From an uncultured Oscillospiraceae bacterium (GTDB lineage: Bacteria; Bacillota; Clostridia; Oscillospirales; Acutalibacteraceae): a DNA stretch of 18,813 nucleotides. Positions 1 to 7,266 of this stretch are shown piece after piece. Each line of letters begins with the position of its first letter. The stretch's first letter is position 1. Under the pieces are notes generated by a model, which was not told the DNA's origin, did no database searches, and was given only the letters and a program-made list of their open reading frames with translations. The DNA lies in assembly GCA_910588415.1 (NCBI GenBank), contig CAJUPK010000032.1, positions 1 to 18,813 on the forward strand. The letters are read 5' to 3'. The translations under genes and the position numbers were made by a program.

Positions 1-511
1 TGTGCAGCTTGGGCGGCATACACTGCAGCTGGGCGCCATAGAACATGGCCATCACCGTGGTCTCAATCACATCGTTAAAATGATGGCCCAGGGCAATCTT
101 GTTGCAGCCCGCGTCCATGGCATGGCGGTACAGGTGGCCCCGGCGCATTCGGGCACACAGGTAGCAGGGGTTCTTCTCCGTGCGATTGGCCACATGAAAC
201 ACGTCTGTCTCAAAAATCTCCACGGGCACCCCCAGCAGCTGGGCATTGGCCTCCAGCCGGGCCCGGTTTTCCGGGCTGTAGCCTGGGTCCATGGACAAAA
301 ATTTCAGCTGAAAGGGAAAGTCTGAGTATTTTTGCAGCAGCTGCATCAGCTTTGCCAGCAGCATGGAGTCCTTGCCGCCAGAGATGCACACAGCCACCCG
401 GTCTCCCTCCTGCAGCAGCTGGTAGGTCTTGACGCCAGCAATAAAGGGGGCCCAGATGGGCTTGCGGTATTTTTTTGTGATGCTTTGCTCCGCCTGCTCC
501 CAACGCTCCAT
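1..511 (-). CDS. TtcA-family tRNA 2-thiolation-type ATPase (partial, C-terminus off the left edge)
   Basis: This is an ATP-pyrophosphatase of the TtcA/TilS superfamily, whose members adenylate a tRNA base before sulfur transfer; TtcA itself makes 2-thiocytidine at tRNA position 32. The visible 170 codons show the PP-loop SGGKDS at residues 44-49, a CYLC cysteine pair at 116-119 and LGHHFNDVIET at 141-151, all expected of the family. Two in-frame starts exist. The ATG at 523 overlaps the tcdA stop (ATGA), but AGGAGG abuts it with no spacer. The ATG at 511 has GAGG six bases upstream, so I prefer it. It is translationally linked to tcdA, giving a tRNA-modification pair. The exact substrate is inferred, since Firmicute homologues are often assigned only to the family. 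Confidence 0.85.
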   Translation of the reverse strand, partial: MERWEQAEQSITKKYRKPIWAPFIAGVKTYQLLQEGDRVAVCISGGKDSMLLAKLMQLLQKYSDFPFQLKFLSMDPGYSPENRARLEANAQLLGVPVEIFETDVFHVANRTEKNPCYLCARMRRGHLYRHAMDAGCNKIALGHHFNDVIETTVMAMFYGAQLQCMPPKLH

Positions 512-519
512 GGTTTTCC

Positions 520-1224
520 TCATCCTCCTATTCCCGCCAAGTCTTTCACAACCTCTCCGGCCATAATCAGGCCAGCCACAGGCGGCACAAAGGCCACGCT
601 GCCGGGCACGGGCTTTTCGCCCCTGTCCCCGGCCAGGACCCTGGGCGGCTCTTGGGAGTAGACTACCTTTACCCGGCGGATCCCCCTTTTGCGCAGCTCC
701 CGGCGCATAACCCGGGCCAGGGGGCACACAGAGGTCTCGTAGATATCCGCCACCCGGAAGGAGGCGGGGTCCAGCTTATTCCCGGCCCCCATGGAACTGA
801 TCACAGGCACAGCCTCTCCCACGGCCCGCTCAATAATGGCCAGCTTGCCGGTGACCATGTCAATGCAGTCCAGAATGTAGTCGAACTGGGTAAAATCCAG
901 CTGGTCCGCTGTGTCCGGAGTGTAGAAAAAGGGGTGCTCTGTTACCCGGATTGTGGGGAGGATGGCCCGCAGCCTCTCCCCTGCCGCCTGGACCTTCCGC
1001 TGGCCCATGGTCTGGCTGGTGGCGAACAGCTGGCGGTTGAGATTGGTGGGGCTGTACACATCCCCATCGATCAAATCCACGGCCCCCACCCCGCAGCGGA
1101 CCAAAGCCTCGGCGGCATGGCCCCCCACGCCCCCCAGGCCGAACACCGCTACCCGGGCCTTTTGCAGGCGCTCCAGGGCTTCTTGACCCAGGAGTCGTTC
1201 TTCTCTTGCAAACATCTCATCCAT
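520..1224 (-). CDS. tcdA: tRNA threonylcarbamoyladenosine dehydratase TcdA (ThiF/E1-like)
   Basis: TcdA uses ATP to dehydrate t6A37 of tRNA to the cyclic form ct6A in the cytoplasm. The 234-residue protein begins MDEMFAREERLL and has the nucleotide-binding GLGGVGG at residues 29-35, the LIDGD acidic segment near 51-55, NLNRQ at 61-65, DCIDMVTGK at 119-127 and the TcdA-like TSVCPLARVMRRELRKRG at 164-181. The length fits the family. The start at 1224 follows AGGAGAG with about six bases of spacing; a longer open frame runs upstream to 1359 but overlaps the neighbouring small gene and lacks family similarity. A MoeB or ThiF assignment is less likely because the SVCPLARVMR region is TcdA-like and no thiamine or molybdopterin genes lie nearby. 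Confidence 0.9.
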   Translation of the reverse strand: MDEMFAREERLLGQEALERLQKARVAVFGLGGVGGHAAEALVRCGVGAVDLIDGDVYSPTNLNRQLFATSQTMGQRKVQAAGERLRAILPTIRVTEHPFFYTPDTADQLDFTQFDYILDCIDMVTGKLAIIERAVGEAVPVISSMGAGNKLDPASFRVADIYETSVCPLARVMRRELRKRGIRRVKVVYSQEPPRVLAGDRGEKPVPGSVAFVPPVAGLIMAGEVVKDLAGIGG

Positions 1225-1234
1225 ACAAGCTCTC

Positions 1235-1420
1235 CTATTCCCCCGGACGCTCTGGCCAAAACACCAGCAGCAGGCCAGCGGCTCCCAGCAGAAGGAACAC
1301 CGCTGGCCAGGGAACCTCCAGAAACAGCAGGTCAAAAGACCGCCAGCCCATGGCCCCAAAGCAGCGGGAGAGCAGCAGGCTGAACAGCAGCAGGCCCAGA
1401 CCCTTTATACGTCTTTCCAT
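1235..1420 (-). CDS. Small two-segment membrane protein, unknown function
   Basis: This is a 61-residue frame sitting exactly in the gap between the Hrb-like gene (12 bases upstream) and tcdA (10 bases downstream). Two hydrophobic stretches, about residues 7-18 and 37-55, are joined by a short segment containing GWRSFD. The N-terminus is basic (MERRIKG) and the C-terminus is WPERPGE, so both ends may lie on the cytoplasmic side. A weak ribosome site (AGGGA) lies about seven bases before the ATG. I do not recognise a family. The snug fit in the operon argues for a real gene, but the short length keeps it tentative. Confidence 0.55.
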   Translation of the reverse strand: MERRIKGLGLLLFSLLLSRCFGAMGWRSFDLLFLEVPWPAVFLLLGAAGLLLVFWPERPGE

Positions 1421-1432
1421 GGCGGTTCCCTG

Positions 1433-2131
1433 TTACTTTTTGCGCACAAAAGCCTTTTTGGGCATTTTGCAGATGGGACAGCTCCAGTCCCCGGGCAGCT
1501 CTTCAAAGCCGAAGTTGGGGTCCTTGTACTCATAGCCGCACACCGAGCAGATGAACCGCTCCCCGGTGATGCGCTCGCTGCCCTGCTGGGGCAGGTAGGT
1601 GGGCGCACGGCGGGGGGAGACGCCGCCCAGCCGCTCTACATAGTATTGGTAGGTCATGGGCTTATAGGGCTCAAACTTGCCTGCCACCTCCCGGCCGCCG
1701 GTCATGTCGCTGCCAGCCACAATCTCCGCCAGGAAGAGCACCTGGCCCCCAGCGGGCAGCTTGGCCTTGACCTGGCACAGGAACCAGCAGCAGGTGTTCT
1801 CTTTAATGACCGGCACACCCTCCATCAGGACCTTATGGCGTATGTTTTCCAGCTTGCCGCCATGCTTGCCTGTGGTGAAGCCCAGGGCTCCAATCACCGT
1901 GGCGGGGGTCTCCTCTGACAGCACGGAAATGCTGAACACCCCGCTCTCTTCAATACAGCGGCAGCTGTGGTTTTCCGCGTTCAGGCTTAAAGCCACCAGG
2001 GGCGGCGCCGAAGGAGAGGTCTTTGTCACCTGCATGACCGTGTTGGCAATGCAGGCGCTGGGCCCGTGGCGGTCCTTTACCCCAATGGCATACATGCCGT
2101 AGGTAATATTTCCCAAAACGATCGGTTTCAT
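1433..2131 (-). CDS. Flavin reductase-rubredoxin fusion (high-molecular-weight rubredoxin, Hrb-like)
   Basis: This 232-residue redox protein has an N-terminal flavin-reductase-like FMN domain (about residues 1-165) and a C-terminal rubredoxin (about 190-230). The flavin part shows the flavoredoxin-type core TKTSPSAPPLVALSLN and the segment ALGFTTGKHGGKLENI. The iron site is CSVCGY at 195-200 and CPIC at 218-221. The gap between the two cysteine pairs is shorter than in classical rubredoxins, as in the compact form found in fusions. Known relatives such as Moorella Hrb pass electrons from NAD(P)H to flavodiiron proteins that reduce oxygen or NO. That role here is inferred, and no flavodiiron gene is visible. 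AAGGAG lies seven bases before the ATG. Confidence 0.88.
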   Translation of the reverse strand: MKPIVLGNITYGMYAIGVKDRHGPSACIANTVMQVTKTSPSAPPLVALSLNAENHSCRCIEESGVFSISVLSEETPATVIGALGFTTGKHGGKLENIRHKVLMEGVPVIKENTCCWFLCQVKAKLPAGGQVLFLAEIVAGSDMTGGREVAGKFEPYKPMTYQYYVERLGGVSPRRAPTYLPQQGSERITGERFICSVCGYEYKDPNFGFEELPGDWSCPICKMPKKAFVRKK

Positions 2132-2201
2132 CTCCGCACTCCTTTTAAAATATATTTGGAAGGCCCATCCGCCGCAGAAAGGGCGGCTGCCTTGTCTGCG
2201 C

Positions 2202-3458
2202 TTACTGGTACAGGGGGTATTTCCGGATGATCTCCCCTACCATGCCCCGCAGCTTCTCCACGTTGTCCTCAAAGCCGTCCTCCATGGCAAGGGCAATGCA
2301 GGCGGCAATCTGGTCCATGTCCTCCTCCCGAAGGCCCCGGGTGGTGACGGCAGGGCTGCCCAGCCGCAGGCCGCTGGTAACAAAGGGGCTGCGCTGTTCG
2401 CCGGGGATGGTGTTCTTGTTGGCGGTGATATACACCTCGTCCAGCCTGCGCTCCAGCTCTTTGCCGGTCAGCTCCAGGCCAGCCAGGTCCACCAGCATCA
2501 AATGGTTATCCGTGCCGCCGGAGACCAGCTTTACCCCCCGGTTCAGCAGGCCCTGGGCCAAGGCGGCGGCATTTTTTACCACCTGCTCCCCATACGCCTT
2601 GAACTCCGGCTGCAGGGCCTCACCCAAGCATACGGCCTTGGCGGCAATAATATGCATCAAAGGTCCCCCCTGGGTGCCAGGGAAAATCGCTTTGTCAATC
2701 TGCTTGGCATACTCCTCCCTGCAGAGAATAAGCCCGCCCCGGGGGCCCCGCAGGGTCTTGTGGGTGGTGGTGGTCACCACATCCGCGTAGGGCGTGGGGT
2801 TCTGGTGGCAGCCCGCTGCAACCAGGCCCGCGATATGGGCCATGTCCACCATCAGCTTGGCCCCGCAGGCATCGGCAATCTCCCGGAACTTCTGGAAGTC
2901 AATGGCCCGGGGGTAGGCGCTGGCCCCGGCCACAATCAGCTTGGGCTTCTCCTTCATGGCCAGGTCCATCACCTTGTCGTAATGGATGCGGCCCGTGTCC
3001 GGCTCTACCCCATAGGCCACAAAATTGTACAGGGCGCCGGACATATTGACCGGGGAGCCGTGGGACAGGTGCCCGCCCTCGGAGAGGTTCATGCCCAGCA
3101 CTGTGTCCCCAGGCTGCAGAAAGGCAAAGTAAACCGCCAGATTGGCCTGGGCCCCTGAGTGGGGCTGCACGTTGGCGTGGTCCGCCCCAAAAAGCCTGCA
3201 GGCCCGGTCCCGGGCAATGTCCTCCGCAATATCCACGCACTGGCAGCCGCCGTAGTACCGGTGGGCCGGGTAGCCCTCCGCGTACTTGTTGGTGAGCACC
3301 GTGCCCATGGCAGCCATTACCGCCGGAGAGACAATGTTCTCCGAGGCAATCAGCTCCAGGTTGCGGCGCTGGCGGTGCAGCTCTTTTTCCATGGCCTGGC
3401 CCACCTGGGGGTCGGTTTCTGATACAAAGCCAATGGTATCCATAAGGTTATCGAACAT
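2202..3458 (-). CDS. glyA: Serine hydroxymethyltransferase
   Basis: GlyA is the PLP enzyme that interconverts serine plus tetrahydrofolate with glycine plus 5,10-methylene-tetrahydrofolate, the main source of one-carbon units. The 418-residue frame is full length. It contains LIASENIVS at 36-44, the YPAHRYYGG segment at 63-71, HANVQPHSGAQAN at 94-106, VDMAHIAGLVAAG at 204-216 and the PLP-lysine motif TTTTHKTLRGPRGG with Lys234. A GGGAGGT ribosome site sits seven bases before the ATG. An AT-rich stretch at about 3480-3505, between this gene and the upstream hypothetical, contains TATACT on the minus strand but no convincing -35, so separate transcription is possible but unproven. No glycine or folate riboswitch is visible in the 54-base gap. 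Confidence 0.97.
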   Translation of the reverse strand: MFDNLMDTIGFVSETDPQVGQAMEKELHRQRRNLELIASENIVSPAVMAAMGTVLTNKYAEGYPAHRYYGGCQCVDIAEDIARDRACRLFGADHANVQPHSGAQANLAVYFAFLQPGDTVLGMNLSEGGHLSHGSPVNMSGALYNFVAYGVEPDTGRIHYDKVMDLAMKEKPKLIVAGASAYPRAIDFQKFREIADACGAKLMVDMAHIAGLVAAGCHQNPTPYADVVTTTTHKTLRGPRGGLILCREEYAKQIDKAIFPGTQGGPLMHIIAAKAVCLGEALQPEFKAYGEQVVKNAAALAQGLLNRGVKLVSGGTDNHLMLVDLAGLELTGKELERRLDEVYITANKNTIPGEQRSPFVTSGLRLGSPAVTTRGLREEDMDQIAACIALAMEDGFEDNVEKLRGMVGEIIRKYPLYQ

Positions 3459-3512
3459 GACAGGTACCTCCCAAATTTCAATGGTATAATCTTAGTATAT
3501 AGTTTAGCCTGC

Positions 3513-3929
3513 TTATTTTTGGGGAAAGATCCCCTCCGCCAGGCGGACAAACCGGTCCGGCTCCTTCAAGGCCCGGGGCTCTCCCTTCCACCAGCCGGTA
3601 ATCCAGTTGGCCCCGGCGGAAAGCTCCTGGCCGTCCTGCAGGGTATAGGTGATGGTCACGTCCGGGCCCGCCTGCACCGAGCTCTCCGGGGGCGGGGTGA
3701 AGGGCTGAAAGCTGAGGGAGTTTATAAGCTTTACCGCCAGCCCAATCTTCTCCGGGTCTGTGCAGGTCTGCTCCCCGCCCTCTGCCCAAGTCACGGTAAT
3801 GCTGGCCACATCCTTTGGATGGGGCGCGCCCCACACAGGCACGCCGTTTTTCATCACAAAGAGGACCGTAACCACCGCGCAGGTGAGCAGCACCCCCGCT
3901 ATGGTGCGCAAAAGGCCCTCCTTCTTCAC
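3513..3929 (-). CDS. Membrane-anchored hypothetical protein
   Basis: This 138-residue protein has a basic N-terminus (KKEGLLR), one hydrophobic segment at about 9-26 and a roughly 110-residue extracytoplasmic part, so it looks signal-anchored. The outer part includes ASITVTWAEGGEQ, a DPEKIGLAVKLINSL segment and GPDVTITYTLQDGQELSAG. These suggest a small beta-rich domain like those in Firmicute lipoproteins that read out as hypothetical. There is no lipobox cysteine after the hydrophobic stretch. The start is GTG at 3929, overlapping the coaBC stop as GTGA, which suggests translational coupling; no strong ribosome site of its own is visible. I cannot assign a function, and its place between coaBC and glyA gives no clear hint. 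Confidence 0.75.
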   Translation of the reverse strand: MKKEGLLRTIAGVLLTCAVVTVLFVMKNGVPVWGAPHPKDVASITVTWAEGGEQTCTDPEKIGLAVKLINSLSFQPFTPPPESSVQAGPDVTITYTLQDGQELSAGANWITGWWKGEPRALKEPDRFVRLAEGIFPQK

Positions 3930-5128
3930 AGCAGCTTGCCCCGCTCCCCGGCTATTTTATCCAGCAGCCGGTGGGCCGCCTCCTCTTTGCTGAGCAGGTC
4001 CAGGGCCTCCTCCCCCTCCCGGGTGATCAGGGTCAGCACATTGGTAGAGCCTCCAAAGCCCGCCCCCTCTTGGGTAAGGGAATTGGCGGCCACCAGGTCC
4101 AGGTTTTTCCCCCAGAGCTTTTTCCGGCTGTTCTCTATAAGGTTCTCTGTCTCCATACTGAACCCGCACAGAAACTGGCCTGGTCTTTTATGCTCTCCCA
4201 GATAGGCAAGGATATCCTGGGTGCGCTCTAAAGAGAGGGTCATGCCCTCCCCCGGGGTTTTCTTTATCTTGTGGGCCGCTGTCTCCGCCGGGCGGTAGTC
4301 CGCCACTGCCGCCGCCTTGACGACCACGTCCTGTTCCCCTGCCCGGGCTGTCACTGCCTGGAACATCTCCTGGGCTGTCACCACATCCACCACATCCACA
4401 AAGGCGGGCTTTTTCAGGTTTGTGGGGCCTGTGACCAGCGTGACTTTTGCCCCCCGGGCCGCTGCTGCCCGGGCAATCTCGTACCCCATTTTTCCGGAGG
4501 AGTGGTTGGTGAGAAAACGCACCGGGTCCAGGGCCTCCTGGGTGGGGCCAGCAGTAACCAGCAGCCGCACCCCCGCCAGGTCCTTTTTATAGCGGATGGC
4601 ATGGTCCACTGCCTCCAGCAAATCCTCGGGCTCCGGCATTTTTCCCAGGCCCACCGCCCCGCAGGCCAGTCGTCCGCTGGCGGGGTCAAGCACCTGCCAG
4701 CCGTACTGGCGCAGGATGCGGAGATTGTCCTGGGTGACGGGGTTCTGGTACATGCGGGTGTTCATGGCCGGGGCGACGAGCTTGGGGCAGTCGCAGGCCA
4801 GGATGGTGGTGGAGAGCATGTCGTCCGCTATGCCGTGGGCAGCCTTGGCGATGATGTTGGCCGTGGCCGGGGCCACGATCAGCCCGTCCGCCTTGTCAGC
4901 CAGGGCCACATGCTCCACATGGCTTTGAAAGTTCCGGTCGAAGGTGTCCACCATGGCCCGGTTGTGGGTAAGGGACTCGAAGGTGTGGGGGCCAATGAAC
5001 TGGGTGGCGTTTGGGGTAAGCACCACCTCCACGTTATATCCCCGCTGGGTCAGCTTAGAGGCCAGCGCCGCCGACTTGTAGCAGGCAATGCCCCCTGTAA
5101 CTCCCAGCACAACAGTTTTCTTTTCCAA
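3926..5128 (-). CDS. coaBC: Bifunctional phosphopantothenoylcysteine decarboxylase / phosphopantothenate-cysteine ligase (TTG start)
   Basis: CoaBC joins cysteine to 4'-phosphopantothenate and decarboxylates the product to 4'-phosphopantetheine, steps two and three of coenzyme A synthesis. From the TTG at 5128 it is 400 residues. The FMN-dependent CoaC half shows GVTGGIACYK at 9-18, the catalytic His in HVEHVAL (His73), PAMNTRMY at 120-127 and the active-site Cys156 in RLACGAVG. The CoaB half begins near VRLLVTAGPTQEALDPVR with AAAVADYRP further on. The open frame reaches an ATG at 5161, but that codon lacks a ribosome site and would lie only a few bases from the inferred transcription start. 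AGAGGAGA stands seven bases before TTG, and translation then begins with the usual MEKKTVVLGVTGG. Confidence 0.95.
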   Translation of the reverse strand: MEKKTVVLGVTGGIACYKSAALASKLTQRGYNVEVVLTPNATQFIGPHTFESLTHNRAMVDTFDRNFQSHVEHVALADKADGLIVAPATANIIAKAAHGIADDMLSTTILACDCPKLVAPAMNTRMYQNPVTQDNLRILRQYGWQVLDPASGRLACGAVGLGKMPEPEDLLEAVDHAIRYKKDLAGVRLLVTAGPTQEALDPVRFLTNHSSGKMGYEIARAAAARGAKVTLVTGPTNLKKPAFVDVVDVVTAQEMFQAVTARAGEQDVVVKAAAVADYRPAETAAHKIKKTPGEGMTLSLERTQDILAYLGEHKRPGQFLCGFSMETENLIENSRKKLWGKNLDLVAANSLTQEGAGFGGSTNVLTLITREGEEALDLLSKEEAAHRLLDKIAGERGKLL

Positions 5129-5173
5129 TGGTTTTCTCCTCTTTATGACGAAATTTGACATTCATACTTTATC

Positions 5174-5202
5174 AGTATACCAAAAGATGGGGACAATGTA
5201 AA
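5174..5202 (-). promoter_or_regulatory. Sigma-70-type promoter for coaBC operon
   Basis: Read on the minus strand, TTTACA (5202-5197) and TATACT (5179-5174) are separated by exactly 17 bases, with TGG just before the -10 as an extended element. The predicted start near 5167 gives a leader of about 40 bases to the TTG start of coaBC, containing its ribosome site. Confidence 0.75.
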
Positions 5203-5631
5203 GGGCAGCCGCAAGATATTTGGCGGACTTTTTGAAAATCTCCGGTTTCAGAGTCTGTTTGAAACCTTTGAAACCCTGTGGCTGGAAGCAGCGCCTTCCG
5301 CGTCAAAAGCCCGGGTTTTTTCTGGAGTCCCCCAGTCCCTAGAGTCTGATTTAAAACTCCGAAATACTGTCTGTTTTGACCAGAACTGGAGCTTTCGGTG
5401 TCAAAAATCCTCGAAAGGCGGCAGCCTTTCTTGCGGTTTTTTCCTTGAAATCCCTCATTTCTAGCCAATAATCCAGCATTTCTCCGGTTTTCAAACAGAC
5501 TCTAGCCAGAAGCCCCGCGTTTCTTTGATTTTCAGGCAGGCTCCAGGGGTGGTCCGGGGGCAATTCCTTGCTTTGCTTCATACATCCAGCCCTTTCCCTA
5601 TTTTCAGGCAGACGATAGTCCTGCAAAAGTC
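5203..5631. repeat. Gene-free spacer with degenerate interspersed repeats
   Basis: This stretch between the two divergent CoA operons has no believable gene. AGAGTCTGTTTGAAA (5250-5264) recurs exactly as an inverted copy at 5489-5503, and a diverged copy, AGAGTCTGATTTAAAA, is at 5341-5356. A second family of three diverged direct copies is TTTTCAAACAGACTCTAG (5488-5505), TTTTCAGGCAGGCTCCAG (5529-5546) and TTTTCAGGCAGACGATAG (5601-5618). The segments around 5285-5325 and 5385-5450 also resemble each other (GTCAAAAGCC against GTCAAAAATCC, then GGTTTTTTC). Open frames on the minus strand here translate the repeats and carry no family signature, so I treat them as spurious. Confidence 0.7.
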
Positions 5632-5660
5632 TTGCAAATTTCGCGAGAAGGGGGTATAAT
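5632..5660 (+). promoter_or_regulatory. Sigma-70-type promoter for panT-coaX
   Basis: TTGCAA (5632-5637) and a perfect TATAAT (5655-5660) are separated by 17 bases. The predicted start near 5667 leaves a leader of about 115 bases before the panT-like gene, far longer than translation needs. Confidence 0.85.
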
Positions 5661-5666
5661 AGACTG

Positions 5667-5781
5667 GCTTGGGGCTTTCGTCCCGGCCCATACCCAGCGG
5701 ATGGGACCGGAAATGGGAAAAAACCGGGCATACTACAAATTCGCTGCACCGGCCTATGCCGGGCAACAGGAGGTAATTTTT
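5667..5781 (+). promoter_or_regulatory. Structured 5' leader of panT, candidate riboswitch or cis-regulatory RNA
   Basis: Two hairpins with bulged adenosines can be drawn. Stem 1 pairs CCGG-CCCAT (5683-5691) and CC (5693-5694) with GG-ATGGG (5699-5705) and CCGG (5707-5710), around a CAGC loop. This gives 11 pairs, with A5692 and A5706 bulged on opposite strands. Stem 2 pairs GC-CCGGC (5746-5753, A5748 bulged) with GCCGG-GC (5758-5764) around CTAT and ends four bases before the AGGAGGT ribosome site (5768-5774). GGCAT (5727-5731) can instead pair with ATGCC (5756-5760), which would exclude stem 2, so a switch is possible. From memory, the pan RNA motif upstream of pantothenate genes also features stems with two bulged adenosines, but I cannot confirm a match here. 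Confidence 0.5.
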
Positions 5782-6459
5782 ATGACAAACTCATCCACCG
5801 CTCCACGCCGCGCCGATTTGCAGGGCCTGGTTTTAACCGCCCTGTTTACGGCCATTTTGCTTCTTATGGGCTTTACGCCCCTGGGACTCATCGACCTGCC
5901 CATCATCAAAGCCACCATTCTGCATGTGCCGGTAATCATCGCCTCTATCCTGCTGGGGCCCAAGAAGGGCGCCTTTTTAGGGGGCGTGTTTGGGGCCATC
6001 AGCCTGTGGAAAAACACCATGGCCCCCAGCCTGCTGAGCTTTGCCTTCTCCCCCTTTGTGCCCCTGCCCGGAGAGGCCGGCGGCTCTTGGTGGGCCCTGG
6101 TAATCTGCTTTGTGCCCCGGATCCTGGTGGGCGTGGTCCCCTGGTTTGTGGTGAAGCTTTTCGGGCTGCTTCCGGGCAATCCCACTGCTCTGCGGACCGT
6201 GGGCTGCGTGTTTGCGGGGGCGATTGGCTCGGCAGTCAACACGGCTTTGGTGATGGGCCTGATGGGCCTGACCCTGGGAGGCTCCTTCGCGGCGGCCCAG
6301 GGCATTGCGGCAGACGCGGTGTGGGGAGGAATTCTCGCCATTGTGTTTGCCAACGGCATTCCAGAGGCCCTGGCGGCAGCGGTGATTGCCCCGCCCGTGT
6401 GCCTGGGGCTGCGCAAAGCCCTTTCCATCATTCCAATAAAAGAGGGACACAGCAAATGA
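5782..6459 (+). CDS. panT: ECF transporter substrate-binding (S) component, pantothenate type (PanT-like)
   Basis: S components are small integral membrane proteins that bind a vitamin and dock with the shared EcfA-A'-T energising module. This 225-residue protein is almost entirely hydrophobic, with about six membrane spans after a short polar N-terminus. It carries the pattern GFTPLGLIDLPIIKATILHV, then ILLGPKKGAFLGGVFG and the loop SFAFSPFVP, which I associate with the PanT group. The start at 5782 has AGGAGGT seven bases upstream; the open frame reaches back to the promoter region but has no other ribosome site. Its stop overlaps the coaX start (ATGA), and coaBC is divergent, which supports pantothenate as substrate. 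The substrate call is inference; the fold and family are much surer. Confidence 0.88.
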   Translation: MTNSSTAPRRADLQGLVLTALFTAILLLMGFTPLGLIDLPIIKATILHVPVIIASILLGPKKGAFLGGVFGAISLWKNTMAPSLLSFAFSPFVPLPGEAGGSWWALVICFVPRILVGVVPWFVVKLFGLLPGNPTALRTVGCVFAGAIGSAVNTALVMGLMGLTLGGSFAAAQGIAADAVWGGILAIVFANGIPEALAAAVIAPPVCLGLRKALSIIPIKEGHSK

Positions 6460-7229
6460 TACTGACCATTGATATTGGCAATACCAACACCGTGCTGGGG
6501 TGCTGGAGGGACAGCCGCCTGGCCCTGACCCTGCGCCTGCACACCAGCCGGGACCAGACCGCGGACGAATACTGCCTGCTGATTGGCAACCTGCTCTCCA
6601 GCCGGGGCGTGGACCCCAGGGACTTGACCGGGGGGATCCTCTCCAGCGTGGTGCCAGAGCTGCGCAATGTGATGAAAGTGGCCATGGAGCAGCTGACCGG
6701 GAAGACCTTTCTCTGTGTGGGGGCCGGGCTGAAGACCGGACTGAACATCCGCATGGACAATCCGGCCCAGCTGGGCGCGGACCTGGTGGTGGACGCGGTG
6801 GCCTCTTTGGCCAAATACCAGCCTCCCCTGGTGATTTTTGACATGGGCACTGCCACCACCATGTCTGTGATTGACCCGGAGGGAATCTACCGGGGCGGCC
6901 TGATCATTCCCGGGCTGCGGCTCTCTGTAGACGCTCTCAGCGCCCGGGCGGCCCAGCTGCCCTACATCCACCTGGGCAAGCCCCAGCGGTTTATTGGCAG
7001 CAACACCATTGACTGTATGCAGGCCGGGGCTGTGTACGGCAGCGCCTTGATGATTGACGGGCTGATTGCCCGCACAGAGGAGGAGTTGGGCCAGCCTGTA
7101 ACCGCGGTGGCTACCGGCGGCCTGATGGCCCTCATCCATCCATACTGCCGCAGGTCCCTGCATTATGACGAGAATCTGATGCTGGAGGGGCTTTACATCC
7201 TGTACCGGAAAAACGCGGGAAAGGACTGA
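6456..7229 (+). CDS. coaX: Type III pantothenate kinase
   Basis: CoaX phosphorylates pantothenate with ATP and a monovalent cation, the first committed step of coenzyme A synthesis; unlike the CoaA type it is not feedback-inhibited by CoA. The 257-residue protein is normal length. It shows the N-terminal phosphate-binding DIGNTNTVLG at residues 6-15, LKTGLNIRMDNPAQLGADLV at 92-111 (the pantothenate and catalytic region, Asp109), the second phosphate motif FDMGTATTM at 128-136, the GGLIIPG loop at 147-153 and the adenosine motif ATGGLM at 219-224. The usual GADR motif reads GADL here, a variation rather than an obvious loss. It overlaps the panT stop by four bases and has GAGGGA nine bases upstream. 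Confidence 0.96.
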   Translation: MILTIDIGNTNTVLGCWRDSRLALTLRLHTSRDQTADEYCLLIGNLLSSRGVDPRDLTGGILSSVVPELRNVMKVAMEQLTGKTFLCVGAGLKTGLNIRMDNPAQLGADLVVDAVASLAKYQPPLVIFDMGTATTMSVIDPEGIYRGGLIIPGLRLSVDALSARAAQLPYIHLGKPQRFIGSNTIDCMQAGAVYGSALMIDGLIARTEEELGQPVTAVATGGLMALIHPYCRRSLHYDENLMLEGLYILYRKNAGKD

Positions 7230-7266
7230 GCCGCTTTTCCCCGGCATAAAGGCCCCCAGGGCAAGA

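Noticed and set aside
2132..2201. Possible terminator between glyA and the Hrb-like gene
   Set aside because: CCGCC can pair with GGCGG, but the stem is only five pairs and no T-run follows directly.
3505..3530. Small hairpin GGGGA/TCCCC at the end of the hypothetical gene
   Set aside because: On the transcribed minus strand it is followed by As rather than Ts, so it is not an intrinsic terminator.
5172..5749. Minus-strand open frames of about 98 and 132 codons in the CoA spacer
   Set aside because: They translate the degenerate repeats (recurring LPEN and CLKTGE strings), lack family features and convincing ribosome sites, and overlap one another.
5754..7247. Long minus-strand open frame (497 codons) opposite panT and coaX
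   Set aside because: It is the antisense shadow of two clearly recognised genes in GC-rich DNA and has no family resemblance.
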